Below, one piece after another: positions 30,214 to 42,700 of a DNA stretch of 64,000 nucleotides (within the stretch, counting starts at the first letter, position 1; the number at the start of each line of letters is the position of its first letter). Origin of the DNA: Papiliotrema nemorosa (lineage: Eukaryota; Basidiomycota; Tremellomycetes; Tremellales; Rhynchogastremaceae). Position numbers and translations under genes: made by a program. Location of the stretch: the NCBI GenBank assembly GCA_032158125.1, contig JASKOT010000033.1:62001-126000 (forward strand), in the 5' to 3' direction. The notes under the pieces are model-generated. The model ran no database searches, was not told the origin of the DNA, and saw only the letters and a program-made list of their open reading frames with translations.

Positions 30214-33200
30214 ATGTCCACAACACCTCTACCGGAACTCAAGGCGAAGCGAACCCATGCAAGGCGATCATGCGACGTGTGCAAGATCCGAAAGACTCGA
30301 TGCGAACTACCCGACTTGGAAGTCCCCTCGAGCGCGAATCCCCTCCCCGTCGACAAGGCATGCCATCGTTGTCGAATCTTGTCTTTACCGTGCGTGGTGG
30401 ATGATTCGAATCGCAAGATACGTCGGAAAGCACAAGACGACGATGCGAGTACGCCTTCGAAAATCACACGTAAACGCAAGAGTGCCCCCGGGTCGCGAGA
30501 GAATGATCTAGGGACCGAGAACAATTCCCAGTCCGCATCGACCTCTATAGGAGGTATGGACACTACGACGTTGGCAAATATCGATCAGACGCTCGATATC
30601 CTGCACGGACTCAATCCGAGTCAGATCCAGTCTGGATTCGAGAGCGATCTAGCGGCTTTGTTCTCCCAAGAACTCAATCCCGTTGTCAATGAGTACGGAA
30701 CGGCTGTGAGGACATCCACCAAACCGTCCTACGGATCTCGTGAACCACCGGAAGATTACCAGAGTCAGAGCATGAAGCTCCATGGAAGACCTCTGGAGCT
30801 GGTCTCTGCCATGTTGAACGTTGCCTATGGAAAGAGAGGGGTGAAAAGGCTCAGAACGGATGAGGGATCTGAACTCGACATGGGCAAGGTAGTCGGGCCC
30901 GACCTGAGGAACAAGCTCGAACAGGGGTGAGTCGTCCAACACCGCTCAAACTGACTTTTAGTGCGGAGAGACTGTACACGTTTCACCCGTACCTTGACCC
31001 CTTATCTGTCCTCTTTGAACGATACGCTGCCGACGCGTCGACATCAAACAGCCTCCTTCTCAGCTTGGTCATATACCTCGCCTCTCTCCCTCTCCCTCCC
31101 ACGGAGGAGCTCTCCGCACTGCGATCCACGCTCCAGCCTCACATTCTCGCACTTCGCGATGAAGTCCTCCTCACCCTGCCTCCCACTTTCACCGCTTTGC
31201 AATGTCTCGACTTACTCGCTGTACACGCTCCATTGGGCATCCTTCCAGTCCAAATGGTGACTCTGCGGAACTTGGCCATTGCTCGAGGCCAACTCGGAGC
31301 GTCGAAGCAAATTGCGGAAACACTTCAGTTCAACACACTGGTCCGACACATGCGGCAGGTGAGCCGGTATAATGGTACCATCGGGCATCTATCTTGGGAA
31401 GAGACGGACAATTGGCTATGGCTCTGCCTGATAGCCAATGAAGCTTGTCTGGTGCTCGAGAACGAGGCCATCACAAAGCCTACCTGTTTGCAAGAGGCTC
31501 GAGAATATGTGGACGAATATTGGGGGGACAACTATCACGAGATATGGTCGGCCGCCTTGCACGTCATGTCTCCTGCTCCACTCGTTGGCCGGCTTGCAAT
31601 TTGCGATAGAATCACCAGATTGACCGAAGTCATCGACTGTGCGCTACGAATTCGATCACTGCTGGAGACGGCAGCGGCCGACCCTAATTTCGATGTCATT
31701 GGTTCGACCACCGAGGAGATGAAGTATTTGACCGACCGTCTCGAGGCGATTGATGCCAAGCACGATGCTATACTGGCCCTGATTTTGCCGTCCACCCAAG
31801 GCGTGGAGGCGGGCTGGGTGGCCTACCGACATATGAGGAGACGTTACGAAGTGTGCAAAATCTACTCGGTGGGGATGCGAGCGTTCATGGCGACTGCGTA
31901 CCTCCCTGGCAGCCCCCTCGCTTTCAGTGGTCTACCTGACAATCTGAACCCGGGAGCCAAAGTCAAGTACGCCTTGAAAAGAGCGACCAATCCTCCCGAT
32001 ATTATTCCCTTTTTACTGGCGACCTCACATCCCGCCAACCAGGCGACCTGGACATGGGGTAAGCATCGTCTGAGCATCGTCGACGAGATGCTAGTCTCCT
32101 TTGCCGAGATTGGCTCGTCCATTACGGGCGGCGATGCAAACGGCAAAATGGGTCACTTCTTCCCATTACACGACTCGCTTGCGATGATCGTGGAGGCGAC
32201 GAAAATCCAAATGGAGAGTCAAGCAGGTCGAATTCGGCTTCATCGGGAGGATAAATCGATGCAGAGCGCGCACAACTATGAAGTGCCGGCGTACGTCTTT
32301 GTGTTGCCACAAATATTGGATGTGGTCCGGCATGTGACGGGCTTGTCGAAGCGAGTCGAGGGAGTTGTGGGAAGTGACAAGGAGAGTTTGGCATCTGGGT
32401 GTGGTAATCTTATCGGCTCCATGATGCGGTTGGCAAACGAGTGGACCAGGGATATCAGGAGAGACGAGGGTTTGAAACCTGCGGCGGATGATGGACCAGA
32501 TGGACACGAGGGATCCCGAGCCTTTCAACAACAGCAAGCTGGACCGTCGACTTTGAGTCAAGCGCAATCTAGTTATTCGACGGATTTTCATGGACAATCT
32601 GAGGCTGTGGCACAGTATCAACAAGCACAACCCCAAGACTTTGGCTCAGTCTTGCCGGCTGATCATGCGGGCCCACCGGAGTTCCAGACGGAACCCAGAG
32701 TGGACCAAGGCCAAACGTCTCACGGACCGTACATGAACTCGTCGGATCGATGGATGGCCAGTGATCATAATGGTCTACCGACTGGAGACTCTCAACCGGG
32801 GTCAAACGGCACGCCGGCAACGCAACTCGATGTGCTCCTTTCTCACATGTTCAACTATTCATACCAAGCGCCAAATCAGCACAATGGTCTTTCGGGACAC
32901 ACGTCACACACACATTCGCCGCATCCGCCACAATCGATCCCGATGCAAAATCACCTTTCGCACCCGGGTGTTCAGAGTCAGAATGGACAACAGTCGATCT
33001 CACCGGTGGGGTACAGCAACACGCCTGTAATGCAACAAATGGGACAACCGCACGATCAATCGTCCAACCATGGACATGGGCAATCCCAAGTAGTTGGACA
33101 GAATCAAGTGCAGAATCATCCAGGACAAGGAGGTCAGGTAAGGTATCCGAATCAGACGCAAAACTTGGAAGGGTGTTTGAATTGGGTCCAGGATGGGCAG

Positions 33201-33224
33201 GTGGTCGTCCCGCCAAGGTACTAG
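30214..33224 (+). CDS. Zn(II)2Cys6 fungal transcription factor
   Basis: Two exons (30214-30926, 30962-33224) encode 991 residues. The binuclear zinc cluster is at residues about 19-60: six cysteines arranged as CDVCKIRKTRC, a long loop of about 18 residues, then CHRCRILSLPC. It is preceded by basic residues (KRTHARRS) and followed by a basic stretch (RKIRRKAQ, KITRKRK) that fits DNA contact and nuclear import. The central part from AERLYTFHPYLDPLSVLFER resembles the all-helical fungal regulatory domain. The last 230 residues are rich in Gln, His, Ser and Gly, typical of an activation region. I cannot assign a target pathway; the long loop and central domain are somewhat like Aro80-type regulators, which is only an impression. 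Confidence 0.9.
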
Positions 33225-33551
33225 AGTAGGGTCGCATTGGTGGATAAAGCAAGTAGATGGCGCTTAAGAGGGATTTCATGGGACGGGCGGAACATATACA
33301 TATTGGGAGAGCTTGCTTTTTGTATTCTATCTGTATGGGTGTAGTAGAAGGATATATGAATACATGCTTGGGGGTCCTATCGATTACATGGCTGTGGATA
33401 GGATTGGGCGATTTTGGTTCTAGGTGACGTCGATTGCTGTTTCAGCGTTTCCATCTCGTCTCGTCGAGTTGGGCATTGACTACCAAACATCTTGCACCGA
33501 GGATTACACCTCCGCCCATATACGCTCGTTCTCCACTGTATTTCGCTCATC
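33225..33551. other. Intergenic region, Zn2Cys6 gene / NDUFAF3-like gene
   Basis: This 327-base gap lies between two plus-strand genes. Nothing beyond the expected 3' and 5' flanks is visible. The last 120 bases before the ATG are pyrimidine-rich. Confidence 0.4.
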
Positions 33552-34576
33552 ATGAGGCCCACTTCATCGTTGTGTACTCGCTTGGCGAGCTCATCGACCT
33601 CCATCCGCCCATCATCATCCCATCGCTTCCTGTCGACCTCTCAATCTCACTTCCCAACATTTTCAACCTCTACCTCGACTCGCACCTCGACATCCTCCTC
33701 CATCCCAAAGTCCACATCTCTTCCTGCATCCCGACACTTTTCTTCCACCCCATCCCAATCTTCTGCATCCCTGACAAATGTCCTGGCGGCAGACGACGAC
33801 CCGACCAGGCTGTCCATTGCCAAATACACAAATAGAGGATTTCACCTAACAGACGACCTGGTCGTCCCCGGAGGTCTGATTCTTCTCGATAATCAACCTT
33901 TCTTGTGGAATGTCGATCCGCCCCATACGGCCAGTTTCAACTTGGCAGAGTTCTGGAAAGGGTGGGGGAAAGAGGCGTTTGGGGTGTTTGAGGTGGTTCT
34001 TCCTAGACCTGGTAAGTTTTGCTTTTTACGTATACCCAGGCTCCAACATGAGTTGGTATATAGGAAATTAATGGAGAAGAGGGGGGGAAGGAGGAGGAGG
34101 AGGAGGATCAGGTGGTGGTGGAGATAGCCACGGCTGGAGGGAGAATTACAAACTGCATCTAGTTGTCTGAACGTGTGGTCTTTGTCGCCATCCTTGATGC
34201 ACTCGCAAAACGAGAATTCGAGTAGTCATGAGCTGATTGAACAGAGATGATCTTATTCGGGACGGGCAAATCGGTCATTCCTCCGCCTAAAGAGATCAAA
34301 GATTACATCTCCAGTCTAGGTATTCAACTAGAAGTCATGGATTCTGTAAGTCCACAATCCAACGTCCTTTGCAGTGCAAGTTCACTCTCACTCAATCTCT
34401 ACCTACATCTTATACACGCACACGTCCCCGTTACTAACGGTGTCTTCTTTGTTTCTGGCTGACCGCAGCGCAACGCCGCGTCGACTTTCAACATGTTACA
34501 AGAAGAAGGGAGGAGAGTCGCCCTGGCCGTGTGTCCTACCTCGTCCATCGACCCAAAGACCGGTTCACCCAGGTGA
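33552..34576 (+). CDS. NDUFAF3: NDUFAF3-like mitochondrial protein (Mth938/DUF498 fold), complex I assembly factor
   Basis: Three exons (33552-34011, 34245-34345, 34469-34576) give 222 residues. The first 80 residues are rich in Ser, Thr and Arg with almost no acids, a likely mitochondrial targeting sequence. The Mth938-type domain follows: YTNRGFHLTDDLVVPGGLIL, FLWNVDP, the FEVVLPRPEMILFGTGKSV join across intron 1, PPPKEIKDYISSLGIQLEVM, and the end strand DSRNAASTFNMLQEEGRRVA with VALAVCPT. Human NDUFAF3 helps to build the Q module of complex I in the matrix. Intron 1 is long for this locus (233 nt) and contains a G/A-rich run. The nearby BCS1 gene serves complex III assembly, but the two are 13 kb apart and unlikely to be linked functionally by position. 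Confidence 0.88.
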
Positions 34577-34657
34577 CGTCTCGCGATGATGCTGATAAAT
34601 CATAGTATGAGACGTCCGGTGTAGTCACCATGCATTGTATGTATTGTCAACTGGTAT

Positions 34658-37600
34658 TTACATCCGCGAAGAGAGGGACTTCCAGGCATTCAGACGTTGC
34701 CTCATCTTCCGCTTTAGATCGTACTTGATCACAATCGGACTATACTCTTCCCCTTCTACCATCTTCTCACCAAGCGAGATCTGTCCCTCGAGCTGCGTCT
34801 GCTGCTCCGGCGTGAGGTTGACAATATCACGCTTGACCATTTCCCTACACGCAAGTGTCAGATCAACCAACGAGTCTTGGAACAAGTTTGGAGGTTCCAC
34901 CTCGAACAACACTTCTCCTTTTCCTGCTTGCTGTCTGAACCTAATCAGGTCCGATTCTGTACATCAGCATGAGCCCGCGCTCAACGGCGCCGACATACCA
35001 AAGCTCTCCTTGTCCAGCACAGCAGCCCACAAGAGTTCTCTCCAGGCATTATCCGGATCGCTCTGAGCGCGCAGCCCAATATACTCCCATTCCAGCTCCA
35101 ACGCTCGTTTCTGACACACCATTCGCGAGACGCCAAGTGCGCGAGAGACAACATCCGAGCTTTCAGATCGAATCGCCTCGTCGTCATCTTGCAGCAGACG
35201 CAAGACGAGTCGATGATATCCAACCAGCATCTTCTCGGTCATTGGAGTGGAAGATTGAGGATAGAGGGCGGATCCGAGGGATTTGATCGCTTGCAGAGAG
35301 GCGTATCGAGAGGGCTGCGATTGCTCAATTCCCGAAGCGACGCTGCTCAACGCTAGTATCTTCTCTAGCAGCGGTACGGCGGTCTGATCAGTCGATCCTG
35401 CCATGTTTAGGTCATGGCACTGTCATCAGTGCTGGCCGACATACAATATTTGCGGGGGCGCATACCTGCGACACTGCCCAGCCCGATGCCGCTAAAGCAG
35501 CTTCACGAAGCGGTACAGACTTTGCAATCTTGGCGAGATCAAGGACGTATGTCGCGCATTCTTGCCAGTCGACTTCGCTTGGAGAATCCGATTGCGCCAC
35601 ATCAAGCTCGGCACCGGGCAGAAGCTCGAGCGCCGCGATCTTTACTGTCAGTTCGGTCTCGCCCTGGATCAATCTGATCAGGGCACGTAAGATCTCAGGA
35701 TCAAACTTCGATCCTTGGTCCAGGCGCGTCAAGGCATCTAAATGTAGATCCTCCGAGGTCGAGGTGAGGAATGATAGAATCGTCTGTCGTTCATCGCTAG
35801 AATGCTCGCAAAGTATGGCGCTCGCAGAGGAGCTCGCCATACTCACGCCGGGAGTCTTTCCATCCCCGTGTAAGACCCGTCTTGCAAGATCTGTTGTTGC
35901 GGTCGTCAATGCCGATGTTTCCTCGCCGACTTCGAGGTATGATGCAGCGAGGTCCAAGGCCGCTTTGACGACTAGTGACCTCTGCGATTCGTCGCACTGC
36001 TTGATGATGTCCAAGATCCGATCCCTTATTCTCTCCTTCGACGCGGTGTTGATGACTGACCAGTCCACCACTTCTGCTATCAAATGCCGATTCAAGAGTA
36101 GCTCCCCATGTCGAGCATTGGCGTCTTCGCTGAGAGTCGTGGCGGATTTCTGGAGGAGGACCACGGCTTGGTCGGGCGATAGAAGTGAAGACAGCGCTTG
36201 TGCCGAGACCATTCTGACCTGCCACTCTTTGCTTCCAAGGAGGTTCTGGACCACGGGGACAAGACGACCAGCTAGAGTTTCACCCTCGGGGGACCAACGT
36301 AGACTTCGGATGATGATGAGGATGGGGAAGAGGGGTGAATGTGCTCCGGCAGTGCCTGCAGAGCTAGACAGGTCGGTGAGAGTATGGGTGATGTATGGGA
36401 TAACGGCTGGATATTTGGCATGCCAATTGGCCATAGTCTGCCTGGTCGCCAAGGTTGACATGCTAGCGAAGAAGTCTTGTGTACCCCTACCAGGGGCCAG
36501 GGTGCGATGAACGATAGTGGAGAACAAGATCAATCCGACATTCCGGACGTTCCAGCTTGATCGTCAGTCAGGCGAGCAGAGCAATTGAGACTCACTTTGG
36601 AGACGAAAAAGCATAGAGAGCAGTCATGACAGCCCTTTCGAAATACCTATCTAGCAGCTTTGCTTGCCTTGCATCCAGCAATACAATCTTGAGGATGTTG
36701 AAAGCGTGGATCTTGGTAATATCGCTCGAAGCAGTGTTCTCCACACTGGCAAGCTCGTTGAGCGCCTCGAAAGCGATATCGAGGAGCTCGGCATCGTACG
36801 CCACGATGGCAAGCACCGAAAAAGGTAGAGCAGCGGATCTTCGAGTCGTCGAAACGGAGTCTGTGGTGATGATCTTGAGCTCGTGCTGATATTAGCTCCA
36901 AAGTTGGGTATCACACACTTGCAGCCATGAATAACAAAGAGGCTTCAGTATGTCTACGGTCTTGACGGCGTCCACCATATCTGTGAAAGCAGAGGCGATC
37001 TTGGAAAAGGTCCCTCGATGTCGGATCTCGTGCATCCACGTGAGGAATCGCTTGCCCGCTTCGTCTACTTCATCCACGCTCCAGATGACCTGTGAAGGGC
37101 CATTTTCTCGTATAGGCAGTCGAATTAGCGTGGACAAGAGCTCTCTGAGCCATCAGAACCAACGCAACACAGGTCGAAGAATCAACCCACCCGGCCTCCT
37201 TGGTCGCCCGCCAGCAGCCGGACAAGAGATTGGTGTGATCCATAGCTTCATCTTCCTCCTCGTCCTCTCTACCTCCCAAAATCTCATAGGCTCGAGCGAT
37301 CTCGTGGTCTGGCCGATCTTCATCTGCTTTCTTGCTGGGCGCGAGGGAAATGACGCTCCTGGTTGCCAACCATGTACGGTGCACAAGCTGGACCAGGCGG
37401 TGTAATGTCGCACGCCAGGCACTTTGTTCCTTCTCGTTCACAAGTCTAACGCAGCCAATCACATCCCTGCATATATGATCAGCAATCTCGAAGAAATGAA
37501 ATTAGACCACATACCGAATCGCAGCGATGCTTCCATGAAGCGGCATCTCACTCATGCCCTTGACAAGGTCTTGCTCTGAAGCTTTCAGACGCTCTTCGAG

Positions 37601-39383
37601 CCTTCTGATGAGATCTTCCACGAAAGCGACAGCCTCGGAAGTGGAACCATCGTTCAGCAACAGCTTCTGGAAGACGATACACAATGCAGACTTTCCAGCT
37701 TCAGCCTGAGTCTTCCTTGGGTGATCGATGGACTCAAAGCAGGAGTCCACGAGGAGCCGGGTGGAGGGCGAGTCGAATGTCTCATAGCCTGGAAGGGGGA
37801 CCTTCGACCTCTCAAGACTGATTATGAGCTTCGCTTCTGCGGCCCGTTCATCAGATACTCACATGGCTCGAGCACGACTCCTGACTTCCGTGAATTCGCT
37901 TGCTTGGCATACGAACAAGCTTCCCACTCTTTGCCTCGTGAAAACTGCCGCGTGCACTCCGGCCTCTTGGCCGAAGGTATCCAGATACAGCTTGAGCACG
38001 CTTAACGCCAGGATCGCCTGAACGACAGGGTATCTGCACGCTACCGCCAGCCCTGGGTCAATGAAGTCATCGAGAAGCCAAGAGCGAAATTGGCCGGCGA
38101 GTACTACTCGGGCATCTCCTCCTCCATGCGTCTTGGTGATCGTATCCGTGGTCTCCTTCATCTTCTTGAGCAAGGCGTGCACGGCAGAAGAGAATTCTGA
38201 CCTGTTACTACGAAATGTCAGGGGGAAATCAGAGCGAAGAACTCGGAAGGACGCACCCAGCTGATGCCAAGATGGCATTGTACTGGAAGCTCTGCCTGAT
38301 CAGACTCAAAATATTGTTACGTAGGATATCCTTGGGACCAGCGAGTAGCTGGAAAGCACGTAGTCGAATCGAATCGTCAGAGTGGCTGATAGCGTCTGCG
38401 AGTTCGGCGTGCGGCAGGTCGGTGATGTCCAAATGACCGGCAGAGACGCCCAGCGAGGCAACTGAGATCCACCCGGAGAATCTGTCTTCCGCTTGTTTAC
38501 TCGAGAGATGATCGAGGAGTCGCTTTGGCAGGATGGGCTCGGCAGCAAAGAGACTAGGTAAGAGGTATCGAGTGAGATTGAGAATCGTGCCTGGCGGTTG
38601 AACATTCTCGTCGAATAGTGGTAAGAGGGGTTCCAGGATGATTCGGCACCGCACATCCTCCTCCTCGAGTTCTTCGGCGCGTTGTAGCAGGATATTCGAT
38701 ATGATACTGCATCGAAGGCTCGCTGCGTCAAACGAGTCGAAATCCACCTTTAGCTTGTCGAGCAGATTGACGGGAACGGATGTAATAGGTATGTGGGGTA
38801 GGATAGCGTTTATCAGGGTCATATCTGATCTTCCTGGGATGTTGGGTGTGCAAGCGTGAATGAAGAGCGGGACGAGCATGTTGGAGGCAGATGAGGACGA
38901 TGATGAAGGCGGAGGGAGTACATCGACCATACGACCCGCGGCTGCTAGCGCATCGGTCGCACGGAGGGTGTTGGCTCGAGCCGACGAAACGAGACATCTG
39001 AGAAAGATGCTGCCGATAATTTGAGAGGGTGAGAATAGAGGGGCGAGGCGGAAATGTACGAGGTCGGCGATATGTTGACAAGCGTTGGATTGGGTTGATT
39101 CAAAGACATACCGAAGTTGCCGGTATAGTGTGAGGTGTATTGACAGGATGTCCAGGACAAGGCGTTCGACGTGGTCGTTGGAGATTATGTCTATAGTCTC
39201 AGAGATGAGCTCCCTGTGTATAAGTCAGCTGCTCGACTCGTGGAAAATGGAATGAACACACCCATCAAGCAGCGACTTCAGGTCGGCTTTTTGCAGCCGC
39301 TTCTTTGCCTTTCCCAGGTCTCTCGCATTCAGGTCTAGCGATTCTGCCTTTTTAAAGACGTCCGTCGCTGCCTGTGTCGGCAT
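34658..39383 (-). CDS. TRM732: THADA/Trm732-family HEAT-repeat protein, tRNA 2'-O-methylation cofactor
   Basis: Large helical-repeat protein of the DUF2428 family; yeast Trm732 pairs with the methyltransferase Trm7 to modify C32 of tRNAs. Ten exons in gene order (39262-39383, 38257-39213, 37863-38207, 37515-37817, 37191-37466, 36919-37144, 36596-36885, 35466-36555, 34999-35419, 34658-34956) give 1442 residues. The family core is visible: GCWRATKEAG, STTRRSAALPFSVLAIVA, KIHAFNILKIVLLDARQAKL, ALYAFSSPNWNVRNVGLILF and HSPLFPILIIIRSLRW, then HEAT-like helices to the end. The rest of the N-terminal half is helical with weak repeats. The intron before exon 3 has two AG sites 6 nt apart that both keep the frame. 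Its start lies 320 bases from that of PRP16 on the other strand. Confidence 0.9.
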
Positions 39384-39703
39384 CTCTGCTACACTCTTCG
39401 TGTTGAGTCCCTATTGACGAGATGGTCAGATGGAGAGATGGACTGTCCAAAATATCTGACCTTTGGTCAAAGGGAAAAAAAGTGATGACGTCGAGACTTT
39501 TCTTGCCCGGGTTACATTTTGGTTCCGCTCACAGTGATCATCTCCCAATGTTTTGGTTTCCGAGCAGCACTTGTTTCCATATCATCCGACACTCCTCGAC
39601 CGACTCGTCAACGGTGAAGTGAAGGGACAAGGACTGAGAGGTTCATCCCGGCAAAAAATTCATCTTGAAGCTGGATTGAGGCGGCCTATTGGCTCTTCCG
39701 ACG
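39384..39703. other. Divergent intergenic region, THADA / PRP16
   Basis: This 320-base region is shared by two divergent genes of RNA metabolism and presumably serves both promoters. I see no TATA box of good match and no further gene. Confidence 0.45.
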
Positions 39704-42700
39704 ATGGCGGCAAGATCACCTCCGTCAGCTCATAAGGAGCTCAGCGAGGAGGACGAGTTTATCCATCAGATTGCCATAGATGTAAGTGTCTCATACACAA
39801 AGCTTCATCGATTTCTGACACTACAGATGTCCCGGGTGATGAATATTGTCAACCCCAATGATCTCCTGGCTCGACGTATCATCGACATTGCCAAAGGCAA
39901 TCGATCATCCGACGCATTCTTAAGAGGTAAGACTTCCGTCGTCTCTTGAGCTGGAACTGAGTCTTCAGCTGTCGGAACATTTGGAAAGTTCCCCGAAGAT
40001 ACTATGCTCAATATTCACACCCGCATCCTGGTTCATCTGAATCAAACCCATCGTTCAAACGGGTCATCATCCTCCCGACGTGGTTCGAATCATTCGCCTC
40101 CGAGAATGTCCGGTGCAAGGAGCGGGGTGGATAACAGGGATAGAATGGAAGGGATGGATCATGATTCCAGTGACACGCTCGCTGCGGAGCCGAGGAGGAA
40201 GGGTGGTTTGATGCAGTCCGGAAACGTGAGTACACTGTCAATATCCATTGTGCTAGCTGATCATCAGGTGCACGCATTCAAATCTGGTGTCGCCCGGCCT
40301 TCTCTGCTAGGTCTGGACAAACTTGCAGCGGAAAAAAGGGCGCAAGCAGCAGCAAGCGGGTCGAGCTCCGGTCCACCCAGTAAGAGGGTCAAAGTGGAAG
40401 ACGACGACGTAGATGGAGTCAATACTTCTGGAGGAGTCTTCAAGGGTGGGTTCAATCTGCACAAAGTCGACAGCTTATTTTTTAGTCCCGGCCATTCCTG
40501 TCAAACGAGAGGCTGTCCGAGTCAAGCCAGATGAAACGCCGAGTCACGGAGGTGGTTTGTCCGCAGCTGCGCAAGCCAGATTGGACGCCAGGAGGAGGGA
40601 GAGGAACATGCCCTCGTCATCTATCACTGCAGTCGCCCCAACGAAATCCGAAGATCGTCACGGTATCCAAGATTTCCAATCGAGGCTAAATAGAGGATCC
40701 TACAACGACGACAGGAGAGACAACGGCAGAGGTCGCAATGGCCCGTCGGACAGAGATAGGAATGGCGGCGATCGACGGTATGAGGGCAAGTCATGGGATG
40801 CTGCGCCGACACCAAGATCAGTAAGAGGCGGAAGGGAGATGGAAGGAGGGAGCATGCGAGTGCCAAACAAGGGATGGGATGAGACCCCACGCGGTCGCGG
40901 AGGGGATGGTGCAGGCCGTAGTGAAAGAAGAGGTTGGGATGAGACCCCTCGTGGAGGACGATCGAGAGACGGCTCGCCCGACCTGCAGATCAACGGCAAA
41001 GAATGGGAGGAGGAACAGGTCAGACTGGATCGCGATTGGTACAGCTATGATGATGAGGGTGCAGTGGTGAGTAGCTCTTCATGTTCTCCTCTATCTTACA
41101 ACTAACAACATAGGCAGGAGACGAAGAGCATAATCCTTTCTCACAGTGGGAGAATCTGGAGCGATCCAAGGAAGAAGAGCTACAGCAAAAAGCCGTGAAG
41201 CGGCAGACAGCTCGACAAGCTCAACTGGTCCGTCATACTCAGACCTGAATCATGCTTACAGCTAGAGCGCGGATACAGAATTGTGGGAGGCAAATCGAAT
41301 GCAACAATCCGGAGTTGCTCGACGGGACAACTATGATGCCGATTTCGAGGATGACCCGGATTCGAAAGTACATGTCTTGATTCACGATCTCAAACCGCCG
41401 TTCCTGGATGGCTCCATCGCGTACACTAAACAGCTTGAACCTATCAACCCTGTTCGAGACGTGACTAGTGACCTGGCAGTCTTCAGTAAGAAGGGGAGTG
41501 CATTGGTGAAAGAGCGAAGGGAGAGGCAAGAGCGGGAACGTGCAGCTGCAAAGGCGGCATCGGTCGCCGGTACGACTCTGGGTAACCTGATGGGTGTTAA
41601 AGATGAGCCGGAATTAGGCGCTGGTCAGTCTTTCACTCATCCAGGACGAGATCGAGCTTATAACAGAGGGACGCGGTGTCGATGAGAAAAATTACAAGGC
41701 AGATTCGCAGTTTTCCTCGCATCTCGCAAAGAGCGAGGGACAGTCGGCATTCGCCAAGACGAGAACTCTGAAGCAGCAGCGGGAATACCTTCCTGCATTT
41801 GCAGTCCGAGAGGATCTGATGAATCAACTGCGAGACCATCAAGGTCGGTCTCACCCTTATATCGTGGAGATTGCGCTGATGTGAAGTTGTCATTGTCATT
41901 GGAGAGACGGGATCTGGAAAGACGACTCAGCTTGCTCAATTCTTGTATGAGGATGGATATTGCAGCAACGGCATGATTGGGTGTACGCAACCTCGTCGTG
42001 TGGCTGCGATGTCGGTCGCTAAGCGAGTCAGCGAGGAGATGGAGGTGAGCACGATCTGGCACTGAGAATCATGATTGACTCCTAGTGTGAGCTCGGATCG
42101 ACTGTTGGTTACGCTATCCGTTTCGAGGATTGTACTTCCAAGGACACGAAAATCAAATGTGAGCTACCCTCAGCCGTCAGAGTCTCAGCTAATGGAAGAT
42201 ATGACGGATGGTGTTTTGCTGCGAGAGTCGTTAAATGAAGGGGATCTCGACCGGTACTCTGTGGTCATTCTCGATGAGGCTCACGAGCGGTCTCTGAGTA
42301 CGGATATCTTGATGGGTCTGCTGCGAAAAAGTGAGCCGTCACACACGCTGCCGACGGAGCTGACGCCACAGTCTTGACGCGGCGGAGGGATCTTAAGCTG
42401 ATCGTCACCTCGGCCACCATGAACGCAGAGAAGGTAGGTTGCGGCCGAGAACGTGTCTCATTCTAGTTTTCTCGCTTCTTTGGAAACGCTGCAACTTTCA
42501 CCATTCCAGGTCGAACATTCCCCGTCGAGATATATCATAGTAAATCGCCCTGCGAAGATTACGTGGACAGCGCCATCAAGCAGGTCTTGCAGATCCATCT
42601 GTCCATGCCTACGGGTGACATCCTGGTCTTCATGACGGGTCAAGAGGACATTGAGGCTACTTGCTCGGTCATCGAAGGTGAGTCGAAAATGTTGGACAGA

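Noticed and set aside
35530..36510. Open frame of 326 codons on the plus strand inside the THADA gene
   Set aside because: It is the antisense shadow of THADA exon 8 (35466-36555 minus), which carries family motifs. The plus-strand frame is Ser-rich and resembles nothing.
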